Below are positions 15,919-24,201 of a DNA stretch of 37,951 nucleotides, piece after piece. Position 1 is the stretch's first letter; each line of letters begins with the position of its first letter. The notes under the pieces are model-generated. The model did no database searches, was not told where the DNA came from, and saw nothing but the letters and a program-made list of their open reading frames with translations. A program made the translations under genes and the position numbers. Origin of the DNA: Cryomorphaceae bacterium (GTDB lineage: Bacteria > Bacteroidota > Bacteroidia > Flavobacteriales > Schleiferiaceae); contig JAJTFK010000017.1 in NCBI GenBank assembly GCA_021298655.1, positions 1 to 37,951 of the forward strand. Reading direction: 5' to 3'.

Positions 15919-17165
15919 TAAATCTTTTTGAAGATCACCGAGGCATTGTGGCCCCCAAATCCAAACGTGTTGGACAGGGCGGCACGCACGGTGCGCTTTT
16001 GGGGCACCCCAAAGGTGAAGTTCAGCTTGGTGTCCAACTCCGGATCGTCCGTGAAGTGGTTGATGGTGGGCGGAACCATGTCGTGGTACACCGACAGCAC
16101 AGCAACCGCGGCTTCAGCGGCTCCGGCGGCCCCCAAAAGGTGCCCCGTCATGGACTTCGTTGAGCTGATGTTCAAGCGGTAGGCGTGTTCGCCAAAAACC
16201 TCTTTGATGGCTTTGGATTCCGCTACATCGCCCAACGGCGTCGACGTGCCGTGAACGTTTACGTAGTCAATGTCTTCGGGCGTAAGGCCCGCGTCCTCGA
16301 GGGCGTTGCGCATCACGTTGCGCGCCCCAAGCCCATCCGGGTGGGGTGCGGTTAGGTGGTAGGCGTCCGCAGAAAGACCGCCTCCTACGAGTTCGGCGTA
16401 GATTTTGGCTCCGCGGGCTTTGGCGTGCTCGTACTCTTCGAGCACGAGTGCCGCCGCGCCTTCACCCAAGACAAAGCCGTCGCGGTCTTTGTCAAAGGGG
16501 CGCGAGGCCGTGAGGTAGTCGTCGTTGCGCGTGGAGAGGGCGTGCATGGAGTTAAAGCCACCGATGCCCCCTGGGGACACGGCCGCTTCGGATCCGCCGG
16601 TGATGATGACGTCGGCTTTGCCCAAACGAAGGAGCATGAGCGCGTCAATGACCGCGTTGGTCGATGAGGCACAGGCCGAAACGGTGGTGTAGTTCGGTCC
16701 GCGGTACCCGTACTTCATGGAAATGTACCCGCCGCAGATGTCGGCGATCATTTTGGGAATGAAGAAGGGGTTGAATCGGGGAATTTCTCCGCCCTTAAAA
16801 AAGTTGCCGAATTCTTCGGTGAAGGTGTCGAGTCCGCCAATACCCGAACCCCAAATAACGCCGATGCGGTCTTTGTTGGGGTTCGAAGCTTCGAGGTTGG
16901 AATCTGCAACGGCTTCTTCGGCGGCGATGAGGCCGAGGTGCGTGCAGCGGTCCATGCGGCGGGCCTCCTTGCGCTCAATGAAGTCTTCGACGTTGAGGCC
17001 TTTCACCTCACAGGCAAACTGCGTTTTGTAGTTTGACGCGTCAAAGCGGGTGATCGGACCCGCCCCGCTGCGGCCCTCGAGGAGGGCCGCCCAAAATGCG
17101 GGTGCGGTGTTTCCGATCGGGGTCAGGGCACCAATGCCCGTGACTACGACACGTTTTAGTTCCAT
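15918..17165 (-). CDS. fabF: 3-oxoacyl-[acyl-carrier-protein] synthase II
   Basis: FabF condenses malonyl-ACP with acyl-ACP to elongate fatty acids. The 415-residue protein contains the active-site cysteine in TVSACASSTNAV and the two catalytic histidines in VNVHGTSTPLGD and KSMTGHLLGAAGA. The C-terminal NTFGFGGHNASVIF is typical. Length is normal. It begins 9 bases after acpP, its carrier protein, and is followed with a one-base overlap by rnc. Confidence 0.97.
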   Translation of the reverse strand: MELKRVVVTGIGALTPIGNTAPAFWAALLEGRSGAGPITRFDASNYKTQFACEVKGLNVEDFIERKEARRMDRCTHLGLIAAEEAVADSNLEASNPNKDRIGVIWGSGIGGLDTFTEEFGNFFKGGEIPRFNPFFIPKMIADICGGYISMKYGYRGPNYTTVSACASSTNAVIDALMLLRLGKADVIITGGSEAAVSPGGIGGFNSMHALSTRNDDYLTASRPFDKDRDGFVLGEGAAALVLEEYEHAKARGAKIYAELVGGGLSADAYHLTAPHPDGLGARNVMRNALEDAGLTPEDIDYVNVHGTSTPLGDVAESKAIKEVFGEHAYRLNISSTKSMTGHLLGAAGAAEAAVAVLSVYHDMVPPTINHFTDDPELDTKLNFTFGVPQKRTVRAALSNTFGFGGHNASVIFKKI

Positions 17166-17174
17166 GGGGATGGA

Positions 17175-17411
17175 TTAGGCCTTGGCGGCAACGATGTAGT
17201 CAATGGCTTGACCAACCGTACCGATGCTCTCAGCTTGATCGTCTGGAATGTTGATGTCGAATTCTTTTTCGAACTCCATGATGAGCTCCACCGTGTCGAG
17301 GGAGTCGGCGCCCAAGTCGCCCGTGAAGGAGGCTTCGGCGGTTACTTCAGACTCGGGTACTCCCAATTTGTCTACGATGATGCTTTTTACGCGTGCGGCG
17401 ATATCGGACAT
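17175..17411 (-). CDS. acpP: acyl carrier protein
   Basis: ACP carries growing acyl chains on a phosphopantetheine arm. The 78-residue acidic protein has the modification site [10 protein letters not shown] with Ser37, followed by [15 protein letters not shown], as in canonical ACPs. It is first in the operon acpP-fabF-rnc-IPExxVDY-pyk and divergent from purN. A likely promoter element lies about 30 bases upstream. Confidence 0.97.
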   Translation of the reverse strand: MSDIAARVKSIIVDKLGVPESEVTAEASFTGDLGADSLDTVELIMEFEKEFDINIPDDQAESIGTVGQAIDYIVAAKA

Positions 17412-17440
17412 AACCTATGGTTTTGAGTTATTGATGGGTG

Positions 17441-17448
17441 CAAAGAAA
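17441..17448 (-). promoter_or_regulatory. putative -7 element of the acpP operon
   Basis: TTTCTTTG on the minus strand differs from TAnnTTTG at one position and ends 29 bases before the acpP ATG. Confidence 0.35.
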
Positions 17449-17483
17449 AGCCAATCTTTGGAAATGTGGTGCATTTCGCCCCC

Positions 17484-17491
17484 TACCTTTA
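17484..17491 (+). promoter_or_regulatory. putative -7 element of purN-rnhA
   Basis: TACCTTTA differs from TAnnTTTG only in the last base. It ends 4 bases before the GTG at 17496 and 16 bases before the in-frame ATG at 17508. Confidence 0.35.
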
Positions 17492-17495
17492 AGCC

Positions 17496-18092
17496 GTGAA
17501 TGTGCCCATGGTAGCCTTACTCGCTTCGGGAAGCGGCAGCAACGCCGCAGCCATGCTCGATTTTTGGTCCAACGGGGCCGTAAAAGCTGCGGGAATTTGG
17601 ACCAACCGAAGGACGGCCGGAGTGTGGAATCGCGCACTTGACGTGCCCATTTTCCATCTTGTGCCGGGCCAAGACGACGAGGCGGTACTGGCGCAGTGGC
17701 GCGAAGCGGGCGTGAGCGCCCTGGTTTTGGCCGGCTACCTCAAACCCGTTCCGCCCTTGTGGATCCAGGCCTTTGGCGACCGCTGCTACAACATTCATCC
17801 GGCACTTCTTCCGGCGTACGGCGGCCACGGCATGTACGGACACCACATACACGAGGCGGTGGTGGCCGCGGATGAAGCGGAGTCCGGCCTTACGATTCAC
17901 CGCGTCACCGAGCGCTACGACGAGGGTCCGATTCTTTTTCAAATGCGAACCCCGCTTCGGCCGGGCGACACGGCCGAATCCCTGGGCGCGCGAATCCTCC
18001 AGGGCGAACACTGGGCCTACCCCCGCGCGGTGACCGCGGATTTGCTGGGCCACCCCATGCCCACCCAGCTCCCCGAAGGATGGTCCAAGTAG
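17496..18092 (+). CDS. purN: phosphoribosylglycinamide formyltransferase
   Basis: PurN transfers a formyl group from 10-formyltetrahydrofolate to GAR in purine synthesis. The 198-residue protein has the N-terminal phosphate-binding LLASGSGSN, the catalytic N and H in [13 protein letters not shown], and the catalytic Asp in YDEGPILFQ. The first in-frame start is GTG at 17496, but the promoter element ends only 4 bases before it. ATG 17508, which directly begins the conserved [12 protein letters not shown], may be the true start. rnhA overlaps its end by 13 bases. This purN/acpP divergent order is common in Bacteroidota. Confidence 0.94.
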   Translation: MNVPMVALLASGSGSNAAAMLDFWSNGAVKAAGIWTNRRTAGVWNRALDVPIFHLVPGQDDEAVLAQWREAGVSALVLAGYLKPVPPLWIQAFGDRCYNIHPALLPAYGGHGMYGHHIHEAVVAADEAESGLTIHRVTERYDEGPILFQMRTPLRPGDTAESLGARILQGEHWAYPRAVTADLLGHPMPTQLPEGWSK

Positions 18093-18532
18093 ATCTGTTT
18101 ACCGACGGAGCGGCAAAAGGGAATCCAGGCCCCGGGGGCTACGGCAGCATTTTGCGCAGCGGCGCCCACGAAAAGGAGTTAAGTGGCGGATTTTACCACA
18201 CCACCAACAACCGCATGGAACTAATGGCCGTGATTGTTGGTCTTGAGGCGCTTAAGTCGGGTTGTGAAGTGCGCGTGGTCAGCGACAGCAAGTACGTAGT
18301 CGACGCATTTAACCTTCGGTGGATTGACGGCTGGAAGCGCCGCGGCTGGGCCAAAGTCAAAAACCCCGACCTCTGGAAGCGGTTGCTTAAAGCCATGGAG
18401 CCCCACAAGGTGCGCTACGAGTGGGTTCGCGGCCACAACGACCACCCCGAAAACGAGCGCTGCGACCGATTGGCTGTGGCGGCGTCCCTGAAGCCGACGG
18501 CCCAGGATTTTGGCTTTCAGCCCGAAGGCTAG
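18080..18532 (+). CDS. rnhA: ribonuclease HI
   Basis: RNase HI degrades the RNA strand of RNA-DNA hybrids. The 150-residue protein has all four catalytic acidic residues: D in [16 protein letters not shown] in [10 protein letters not shown] in [11 protein letters not shown] and D in [19 protein letters not shown] with its conserved His is also present. It overlaps the end of purN by 13 bases and shares its promoter. Its TAG stop overlaps the stop codon of the convergent parE pseudogene within a GCTAGC sequence. Confidence 0.96.
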   Translation: MVQVDLFTDGAAKGNPGPGGYGSILRSGAHEKELSGGFYHTTNNRMELMAVIVGLEALKSGCEVRVVSDSKYVVDAFNLRWIDGWKRRGWAKVKNPDLWKRLLKAMEPHKVRYEWVRGHNDHPENERCDRLAVAASLKPTAQDFGFQPEG

Positions 18533-18834
18533 CGGCGCCCCGCGGGGTCAAATAAGCTCAAGTCCATCCGTTGGTGCACAATACGGGTGATTTCAAGGAT
18601 GTCGTCGGGCAGAATCCGATATAAAATCACGTGCGATCCGCTTGGCAACCCCCGCAATTCAGCCCAAATTTGGGTGTAGCTACGGCCTATTTAAGGCCGC
18701 TGTTCTAATTGACGTACGGATCGTATGAGCGACCGATAGTAGGCGTCGGCTCGGCGTGCCGACCAAGTTTGTTGGGTGTACGTCCAAATATTGGTGAGGT
18801 CTTGAACTGCGGCTTTTGTGTACGCGACGCGCAC
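18529..18834 (-). pseudogene. parE: ParE-type toxin gene with an internal stop codon
   Basis: Reading from GTG 18834, two bases after the antitoxin stop, gives 102 codons that match the RelE/ParE toxin family. The start is VRVAYTKAAVQDLTNIWTYT, then SLIRSVRQLEQRP, and after the break IGRSYTQIWAELRGLPSGSH and ITRIVHQRMDL. Codon 48 (18693-18691) is TAA, exactly between RP and IGRSY, where the family normally has a charged residue before IGR. The frame is otherwise uninterrupted to TAG at 18531-18529. A single base change would restore it. The toxin is therefore probably inactive unless the stop is a sequencing error or is read through. No downstream start could give the C-terminal half efficiently. 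Confidence 0.82.
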
Positions 18835-18836
18835 CT

Positions 18837-19073
18837 TTATTTCGAGTTGAGCGTTCGCAGGTGGGCTTCAGGGTCAAAATCAGTCGCCTGACCGCTTGCA
18901 ATTCCTTCTGAAACAGCGGCGCGCAGTGCTTGAATTTTTTGCTCTTCAGCCTCAAGCAGCCGCAAGCCGGCACGTAGTACTTCGCTGGCGTTTTGGTATC
19001 GTCCAGTGCTCAGCGATTCGGAAACAAACGAATCGAAGTATTCGCCAAGGTAGATTGAGGTGTTTTTGCCCAT
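18837..19073 (-). CDS. parD: ParD-like antitoxin
   Basis: The 78-residue protein is a type II antitoxin of the ParD/CopG group. An N-terminal ribbon-helix-helix (NTSIYLGEYFDSFVSESL, then the ASEVLRAGLRLLEAEE helix) would bind DNA and dimerise. The acidic C-terminal tail would neutralise the toxin. The ATG at 19073 lies 4 bases after an exact TATATTTG promoter, so the message would be nearly leaderless. An inverted repeat overlapping the promoter is the likely operator. The partner toxin gene directly downstream is interrupted by a stop codon. Confidence 0.88.
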   Translation of the reverse strand: MGKNTSIYLGEYFDSFVSESLSTGRYQNASEVLRAGLRLLEAEEQKIQALRAAVSEGIASGQATDFDPEAHLRTLNSK

Positions 19074-19077
19074 AAAC

Positions 19078-19100
19078 CAAATATACCAAAAATTGGTATA
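19078..19100 (-). promoter_or_regulatory. parD promoter and overlapping operator
   Basis: On the minus strand TATATTTG (19085-19078) is an exact -7 element. An inverted repeat with 8-base arms, TATACCAA and TTGGTATA around AAA (19082-19100), overlaps its upstream end. This is the expected layout for autorepression by the ribbon-helix-helix antitoxin. Confidence 0.6.
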
Positions 19101-19109
19101 AGCCGGTAA

Positions 19110-20609
19110 CTAGTTGCTAGTTGCTAGTTTATCTGCCACGCTTCGGTCGTTCATCAGGCGCGGAACCTTGTTTTGTCCGCCCAATTTGCCTTCGGACTTC
19201 ATGTAGGTGATGAAGGCGTCGTTCGGCAGGGCCCGGAGCACGCAGTGGCGGAGGATTCCGCCCGAAATCAAGTCTTGGTAGTATACGTTTTTGGCCTGAA
19301 GGGCGCGGTCGACGGTCGCGGTAAAGGCCTCGAGGTCGGCGGGCTGCTCGTCAAAGGCGACAAACCACTCGTGGTAGGGCAGTCCGCCCTCGGCGGGGTT
19401 GACCTGGGGGGCGACGGTGAACTCGCGCACCGTACCTCCGTGGGCTTTAACGGCCTGCTCCAGGGCGTATTCGACTTCGGAACCGATGACGTGCTCGCCG
19501 AACGCCGAAATAAAGTGCTTGATGCGGCCCGAAACGCGGATGCGGAAGGGAGCCGTTGATACAAATTCGACGGTGTCGCCGATGCTGTAGCCCCAAAGTC
19601 CGGCGTTGGTGTGCATGACGAGCGCGTAGTTCACGCCGGTTTGCACTTCGGCCAAGCTCAACCGCGGCGGATTTTCATCAAAGTAGCGGTCCGCCGGAAT
19701 GAACTCGTAGTACATGCCGTTGTCGAGCAGCAGCAGCAGGTCCTGGCTGTCGGGCCGGTCCTGGTAGGCGATGAAGCCCTCGGAAGCCGGATAGGTTTGC
19801 ACGATGGGCACCTTGCGGCCAAAAAGTTCTTCAAACCGGGCGCGGTAGGGCTCAAAGGCGACGCCGCCGGTCACAAACAGGTCGAGCGTGGGGAAGACTT
19901 CGCCGATGCTGGACTTGCCGCTCACCTCAAGCAGGCGCTCGAAGTACATCTGCACCCAAGGCGGGATTCCGGAGATGATGGACATCGGGGCATTCACGGT
20001 TTCGCGCACGACGGACTCCACTTTTTCTTCCCAATCTTCGATGCAGTTGGTTTCCCAGGTCGGCTTGCGGTTTTTCTGCAAGTACGACGGAACAAAGTGC
20101 GCGGTGATTCCGCTGAGGCGCCCGGTGGGGACGCCGTTTTTGTCTTCGAGTACGGGGCTGCCCTGCAAAAAGATCATGTTGCCGTTCACCATGCGGCTTT
20201 GGCCGGTGGCGTGCATGTGGGCAAAGAGTGCGTTTCGGGCCGACGAAATGTGGTAGGGAACGGATTCCTTGGTTAGCGGAATGTACTTGGCGCCCGAGGT
20301 GGTGCCGCTGGTCTTGGCGAAGTAGGTCGGCCGGCCGGGCCACATCACGTCGGATTCGCCGGCCACGACGCGGTCGATGTAGGGTCGAAGCGCTTCGTAG
20401 TCGCGCACGGGAACCGCTTGAACCAGTTCTTCGTGGCTGCGCACGTCGGCCAGGCGGTGGTCGCGGCCAAAGGCCGTGGAGGCGGCGCGGCGCATCAGCT
20501 GCTCGAGGGTGCGCTGCTGGGTTTCAAAAGGCTTGGTGGCCCAAGCTCGGGTTTGGCGGTCAACTATGGCGGCCCACTGAACCGCGGCAAATTCTTTAAT
20601 TGTTTTCAT
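19110..20609 (-). CDS. GH3 family acyl-adenylating enzyme
   Basis: This 499-residue protein belongs to the GH3 family, best known in plants, where members adenylate hormone carboxylates and join them to amino acids. Visible features are the nucleotide-binding FAKTSGTTSGAKYIPLT, the segment FVTGGVAFEPYRARFEELFG, the YPASEGFIAYQ motif and GRIKHFISAFGEHV in the C-terminal part. ATG 20609 is chosen because conserved sequence (MKTIKEFAAVQW) begins there; an upstream start at 20663 runs into the neighbouring gene. The bacterial substrate is unknown. The gene follows the M23-like gene by 7 bases and is probably co-transcribed with it. Its last codons contain a heptamer repeat. Confidence 0.88.
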   Translation of the reverse strand: MKTIKEFAAVQWAAIVDRQTRAWATKPFETQQRTLEQLMRRAASTAFGRDHRLADVRSHEELVQAVPVRDYEALRPYIDRVVAGESDVMWPGRPTYFAKTSGTTSGAKYIPLTKESVPYHISSARNALFAHMHATGQSRMVNGNMIFLQGSPVLEDKNGVPTGRLSGITAHFVPSYLQKNRKPTWETNCIEDWEEKVESVVRETVNAPMSIISGIPPWVQMYFERLLEVSGKSSIGEVFPTLDLFVTGGVAFEPYRARFEELFGRKVPIVQTYPASEGFIAYQDRPDSQDLLLLLDNGMYYEFIPADRYFDENPPRLSLAEVQTGVNYALVMHTNAGLWGYSIGDTVEFVSTAPFRIRVSGRIKHFISAFGEHVIGSEVEYALEQAVKAHGGTVREFTVAPQVNPAEGGLPYHEWFVAFDEQPADLEAFTATVDRALQAKNVYYQDLISGGILRHCVLRALPNDAFITYMKSEGKLGGQNKVPRLMNDRSVADKLATSN

Positions 20610-20616
20610 CTCGGTA

Positions 20617-21471
20617 CTACTTGCGGTATCCCAGCTCCTGGGCGGCGTTGATGGGCCGGCCATGGATCCAGATTTCTACTTGAAAGGGTATGGGGTTTTC
20701 GGGGTCTTGCTCGAGAAGGCGCCCGAGGACTTCGCCCTTGCGCAGCCCCGAACCGACGCGGGTTTTCACGCGGCTAAGGCCGACGTAGCGGCTGATGCGG
20801 TCTTCGGAGTGGTGCACGGTCACGGAGTAGCCCAAGGAGTTGGTGCCCTCGACGGCAAGCACCGTGCCGTCTTCAACCGCAACCACGTCGGACGGCCGAA
20901 GGGCGTCGATTACCAGGCCGTATTGACCTTGGGCCGGATTGGCCTTGCGCAGCACCAGTCCCGCTACGGGCTGGAGCATCTCGGTGGGCTTGGGCGCAGC
21001 GGCCTCCCGCGCCTCTACCTCTTCCCGAAGCTTGCGCTCGCGTTCGCTGGTTTTTAGGCGTTCCGCGGACCAACCCGGCGGGGGCGTGGCGGCGCTGGTC
21101 AGGGTGTCGGGCGGAAGGGATCCGCCGACCATAAACTGAATGTGCTGAATGAATTGCTCCTGGTAGGCAACCAGGTCAACCAAGGAGTCGGTCACGGCGT
21201 TGAGGCGAACGGCTTCGCGGCGGAGCGACGTGCTGGAGTAGCCGGGAATGTATTCGCGCAGCGGGGTGTAGGCAATCAAAAACGTGGTTGAAACGATGAG
21301 AAAAAGTACCGATCCGCCCACGGCCAAAAAGACGTTCCGCCGATTGAGCACCATGGAAAACCGCTCTTCAAACGAGGACTCGTCGAGCAAAACCACGCGG
21401 TAGCGGTGGCGCCATTTGGCAAGCCAATGCTGCAAAACTTCCTTGCGGGTACGGCGAGCGGACTTCTTCAC
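20617..21471 (-). CDS. M23/LytM-domain membrane protein, probably non-catalytic
   Basis: The 284-residue protein has one membrane segment (about residues 47-68), a helical region to about 160, and a C-terminal domain (about 165-275) resembling M23 peptidoglycan endopeptidases: MLQPVAGLVLR, VVAVEDGTVLAVEG, YSVTVHHSEDRISRYVGL and LRKGEVLGRLL. The zinc ligands look lost: the first His is absent in QYGLVIDA, the HxH motif is replaced in PFQVEIW, and YAHL has become YVGL. A regulatory role like that of EnvC or NlpD, which activate other hydrolases, is inferred. The start is GTG 21471, 5 bases from an exact promoter element. It is divergent from the PorW gene and upstream of the GH3 gene. Confidence 0.8.
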   Translation of the reverse strand: MKKSARRTRKEVLQHWLAKWRHRYRVVLLDESSFEERFSMVLNRRNVFLAVGGSVLFLIVSTTFLIAYTPLREYIPGYSSTSLRREAVRLNAVTDSLVDLVAYQEQFIQHIQFMVGGSLPPDTLTSAATPPPGWSAERLKTSERERKLREEVEAREAAAPKPTEMLQPVAGLVLRKANPAQGQYGLVIDALRPSDVVAVEDGTVLAVEGTNSLGYSVTVHHSEDRISRYVGLSRVKTRVGSGLRKGEVLGRLLEQDPENPIPFQVEIWIHGRPINAAQELGYRK

Positions 21472-21476
21472 AAGCT

Positions 21477-21484
21477 CAAAGGTA
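21477..21484 (-). promoter_or_regulatory. -7 promoter element of the M23-like/GH3 operon
   Basis: TACCTTTG on the minus strand is an exact TAnnTTTG match, ending 5 bases before the GTG start. A nearly leaderless message is implied. Confidence 0.5.
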
Positions 21485-21519
21485 GCAGAATCGGTCGAGC
21501 GCCGCCCGCGCGAAGGCCA

Positions 21520-21527
21520 TAACTTTG
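21520..21527 (+). promoter_or_regulatory. -7 promoter element of the PorW-bactofilin-atp region
   Basis: TAACTTTG is an exact TAnnTTTG match, 22 bases before the ATG at 21550. Confidence 0.5.
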
Positions 21528-21549
21528 GGCCTTCTACGTTAGGTACCTT

Positions 21550-24201
21550 ATGCGCCCGCTACTTCTTTTTCGCTGGATGGCCCTCGGGGCACTGGCCACG
21601 GCAACCTGGATGGGGTGCAGCCGCGAAAAGGACCGTTGGATCAACCGAACCTACCACCAAACTACGGCTCGGTTTAACCCGCTGTACAACGGCCAAGTCG
21701 CCTACGATCAAGCCCTAACGGAACTGCGCGAGACCAACCGAGACGATTTTACCCAGCTTATTTCGGTCGACGACTGGGGCCGGGCCAAGCTCAATTCGCC
21801 GGCCTACCAAAAAGCCAAGCGCGCGGTGGAAAAAGCCAATAAGGCCATTCGCGAGCACAGCATGGTGTTCAAGGGCAAGCAAGCCAACCCGGCGGTGTTT
21901 GACGCCTACCTGCTTATGGGCCGCGCCCAAATTATTATGGGCCTCGACGCTCCCGCCAGCGAAGCCCTGAACACGGTCGCCCGCTTGAGCGGACGGGCCG
22001 AACAGCAACTTGAAGCGGAGCTGGAGCGCACCGAACTGCTCGCCCGCCAAGGGAATGCCTCGCTGGCCGAGCCGCTTTTGTATGAATTGGACCGCAAGGG
22101 GGTTCCCAAAAAATGGGGGTACTGGGTGCAGCGCATTCGCGGTCGAATGGCCATTTCGGAGCAGGATTGGCCGGCCGCGGCCGAGGCCATGACCAAGGCG
22201 TCGCAGCTGGCTCCCAAGGCGGACTTGCGGGCGCGCTACGCGTTTTTGGCGGCGCAGCTGTACGAAAAGGCTTCCGAGCCCGACCGGGCGCGGACCCTGT
22301 ACGAAGCCTGCCTCAAGGCCCAACCGCGGGACTACGCGATGCTGCTGGAGGCCCAACTACGCCGCAGCCTAAATGGCGGCGGGGTCAGCCCCAAGAAGCG
22401 CTACCAGGAGCTTCACGACCTGCTTCGCGAACCCAAAAACGCGGATTTCGCCGACCGAATTTATTTTTCGTTGGGCGAGTTGGCCACCCAGTGGGATGAA
22501 CCGGATCGAGCCTACGGGTACTACCAGCAGTCCTTCGCTGCCGGACGCGCCGAGCGGCCGATGGTTTATGGTTTGGCGTACGCGCGGCACGGAGCTTTGG
22601 CCCTGGAACGCAGGGCCTACGGCCGGGCGCAGGTCGATTTTGATTCGGCTGCGATTGTGCTTCCGGCGACGTACAGCGGCCGCGATGGGTATCAGCGAAA
22701 GGCCAAGGGCTTGTCGGTTCTCGTGGAGGCGCTGGAGCGGGCTGAGTTAGGGGATTCTTTGGTGCGCCTTTCGCGCAAGTCTGAGGTGGACGTACGCCGC
22801 CAGTTTGAGGAGTATGTGGCCGCGCTGAAGAAGGCCGATGAGGCGGAGGCCGAGCGGGAGCGGCGGTTGGCCCAGTTGGCGGAATTGCGTTCTGCAGGGG
22901 CGGAGTTGGATGCGGCGGCGCCCACCGCCGGCGGCGCGGCCGGCGGCGGCTGGGCGGTTTACGCCCCGGCGCTGCGCGCCAAGGGCGCCGCCACCTTCCG
23001 CCAAAAATTTGGCGAACGCCCCAACGTCGACAACTGGCGACTTCGGTCCAAATCCAGCGAATGGACCCAGCAAACCGCGGCCAAAAACCGCACCGAAAAA
23101 GAAGCCGGCGACGGCTCGTCGGACCCCGAAGAAAACGCCGGGCGCGACTCCGCCGCAACCGAGGCAGCCAAAACCGAAGAACCCGCGGGCCGCTACGACG
23201 TATCGGGCTACCTCGCCAAAATTCCGCGAACCCCCGAAGACCGAACCCGAACCCAGCAGGAGGCCTGCGTTGCTTGGTCGGACGTCGCTGCGGCCTACCG
23301 CGACGGCATGCAGGACCCCGCCGAAGCTGTGGAAGCCTACCGCCGGGCCCTGCGCAGCTGCCCCGACCATCCCGAGGCGCCCCGATGGCTGTACGCCACC
23401 TACCGACTTCACGTGGGCTTGTCCGAAACCCTGCAGGCCGAAGCGGCCCTAAAGGAGCTCCTGGAGCGCTACCCCAACAGCGAACCGGCCCAAATCGTGC
23501 GCAAGGGATCGACCGAATCCAAGGTCCCGCAGGAGCCGGCGGCATCGCCCGAATTCCGTGCGCTCCACGACGCGGTGAAGCGCAGGGACTGGAAGGAAGC
23601 CGTACGCATTCATCAGGCTTCGGCCTGGTCCGAATCGGAGCGTGCGCCCGCGGCGCTGCTGCACGCCCTGGCCGTTGGCGGACAGCAGGGAAAAACCGCC
23701 TACGCCGACGCCCTGCGGGCGGTGTCGGCAACCTTCCCCAACACGCCGCAGGCTGCGGCGGCCCAGACCTACTTGGTGGCGCTTTCCACCGTCGCGGCGC
23801 CCGAACCTGCGGTAAATCCGGACAACCTCAAACTGTTTACGCCGGCGCCGCAGGCTCCGCACCAAGTTATCCTGTTGTTCCCCACGGGCTTTGATGCCAA
23901 CGCGGTCCGCAATGCCCTGGCCCGAATTCACTCCACGAACTACCCCGAGAAACCCCTGGGCGTGCGCACCCTTCCCTGGAACGAAAACCTCGAGTTGATT
24001 TGCGTCGACGGATTTGCGAACGCGGCCGAGGCCCTGACCTACCGCGATGCAATGCGGCAGAATGCCGACCTTCGCAAACTACTTCCTGCGGAACGCACGA
24101 CGTTTTGGCCGGTTACTGTGGCGAATTTTTCGCACCTTTACCGTTCCAAAGATGACGCGGCCTACCGCCTCTTTGTTCAACGTCAATACGGATTGCCATG
24201 A
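21550..24201 (+). CDS. type IX secretion / gliding motility lipoprotein PorW/SprE-like
   Basis: The 883-residue protein has a lipoprotein signal (lipid Cys at 23, WMGC) followed by RWINRTYHQTTARFNPLYNG, similar to the start of PorW/SprE, a TPR lipoprotein needed for type IX secretion in Bacteroidota. Helical TPR-like repeats fill about residues 80-430 and 580-740. The C-terminal 120 residues (HQVILLFPTGFDANAV onward) match the family's conserved end. An Ala/Glu/Gly-rich low-complexity linker lies at about 430-560. The protein acts in the periplasm, anchored by lipid. The stop overlaps the bactofilin start as ATGA. The name rests on overall pattern, not a diagnostic motif. Confidence 0.83.
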   Translation: MRPLLLFRWMALGALATATWMGCSREKDRWINRTYHQTTARFNPLYNGQVAYDQALTELRETNRDDFTQLISVDDWGRAKLNSPAYQKAKRAVEKANKAIREHSMVFKGKQANPAVFDAYLLMGRAQIIMGLDAPASEALNTVARLSGRAEQQLEAELERTELLARQGNASLAEPLLYELDRKGVPKKWGYWVQRIRGRMAISEQDWPAAAEAMTKASQLAPKADLRARYAFLAAQLYEKASEPDRARTLYEACLKAQPRDYAMLLEAQLRRSLNGGGVSPKKRYQELHDLLREPKNADFADRIYFSLGELATQWDEPDRAYGYYQQSFAAGRAERPMVYGLAYARHGALALERRAYGRAQVDFDSAAIVLPATYSGRDGYQRKAKGLSVLVEALERAELGDSLVRLSRKSEVDVRRQFEEYVAALKKADEAEAERERRLAQLAELRSAGAELDAAAPTAGGAAGGGWAVYAPALRAKGAATFRQKFGERPNVDNWRLRSKSSEWTQQTAAKNRTEKEAGDGSSDPEENAGRDSAATEAAKTEEPAGRYDVSGYLAKIPRTPEDRTRTQQEACVAWSDVAAAYRDGMQDPAEAVEAYRRALRSCPDHPEAPRWLYATYRLHVGLSETLQAEAALKELLERYPNSEPAQIVRKGSTESKVPQEPAASPEFRALHDAVKRRDWKEAVRIHQASAWSESERAPAALLHALAVGGQQGKTAYADALRAVSATFPNTPQAAAAQTYLVALSTVAAPEPAVNPDNLKLFTPAPQAPHQVILLFPTGFDANAVRNALARIHSTNYPEKPLGVRTLPWNENLELICVDGFANAAEALTYRDAMRQNADLRKLLPAERTTFWPVTVANFSHLYRSKDDAAYRLFVQRQYGLP

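Noticed and set aside
18680-18973. 97-codon open frame overlapping parD and parE in another frame
   Set aside because: It has no family similarity, while the parD frame and the interrupted ParE frame on the same strand match known families.
22385-23731. 448-codon Pro/Arg-rich open frame antisense to the PorW-like gene
   Set aside because: The Pro/Arg richness is the mirror of Gly/Ala/Glu codons on the sense strand. There is no sign of a real protein.
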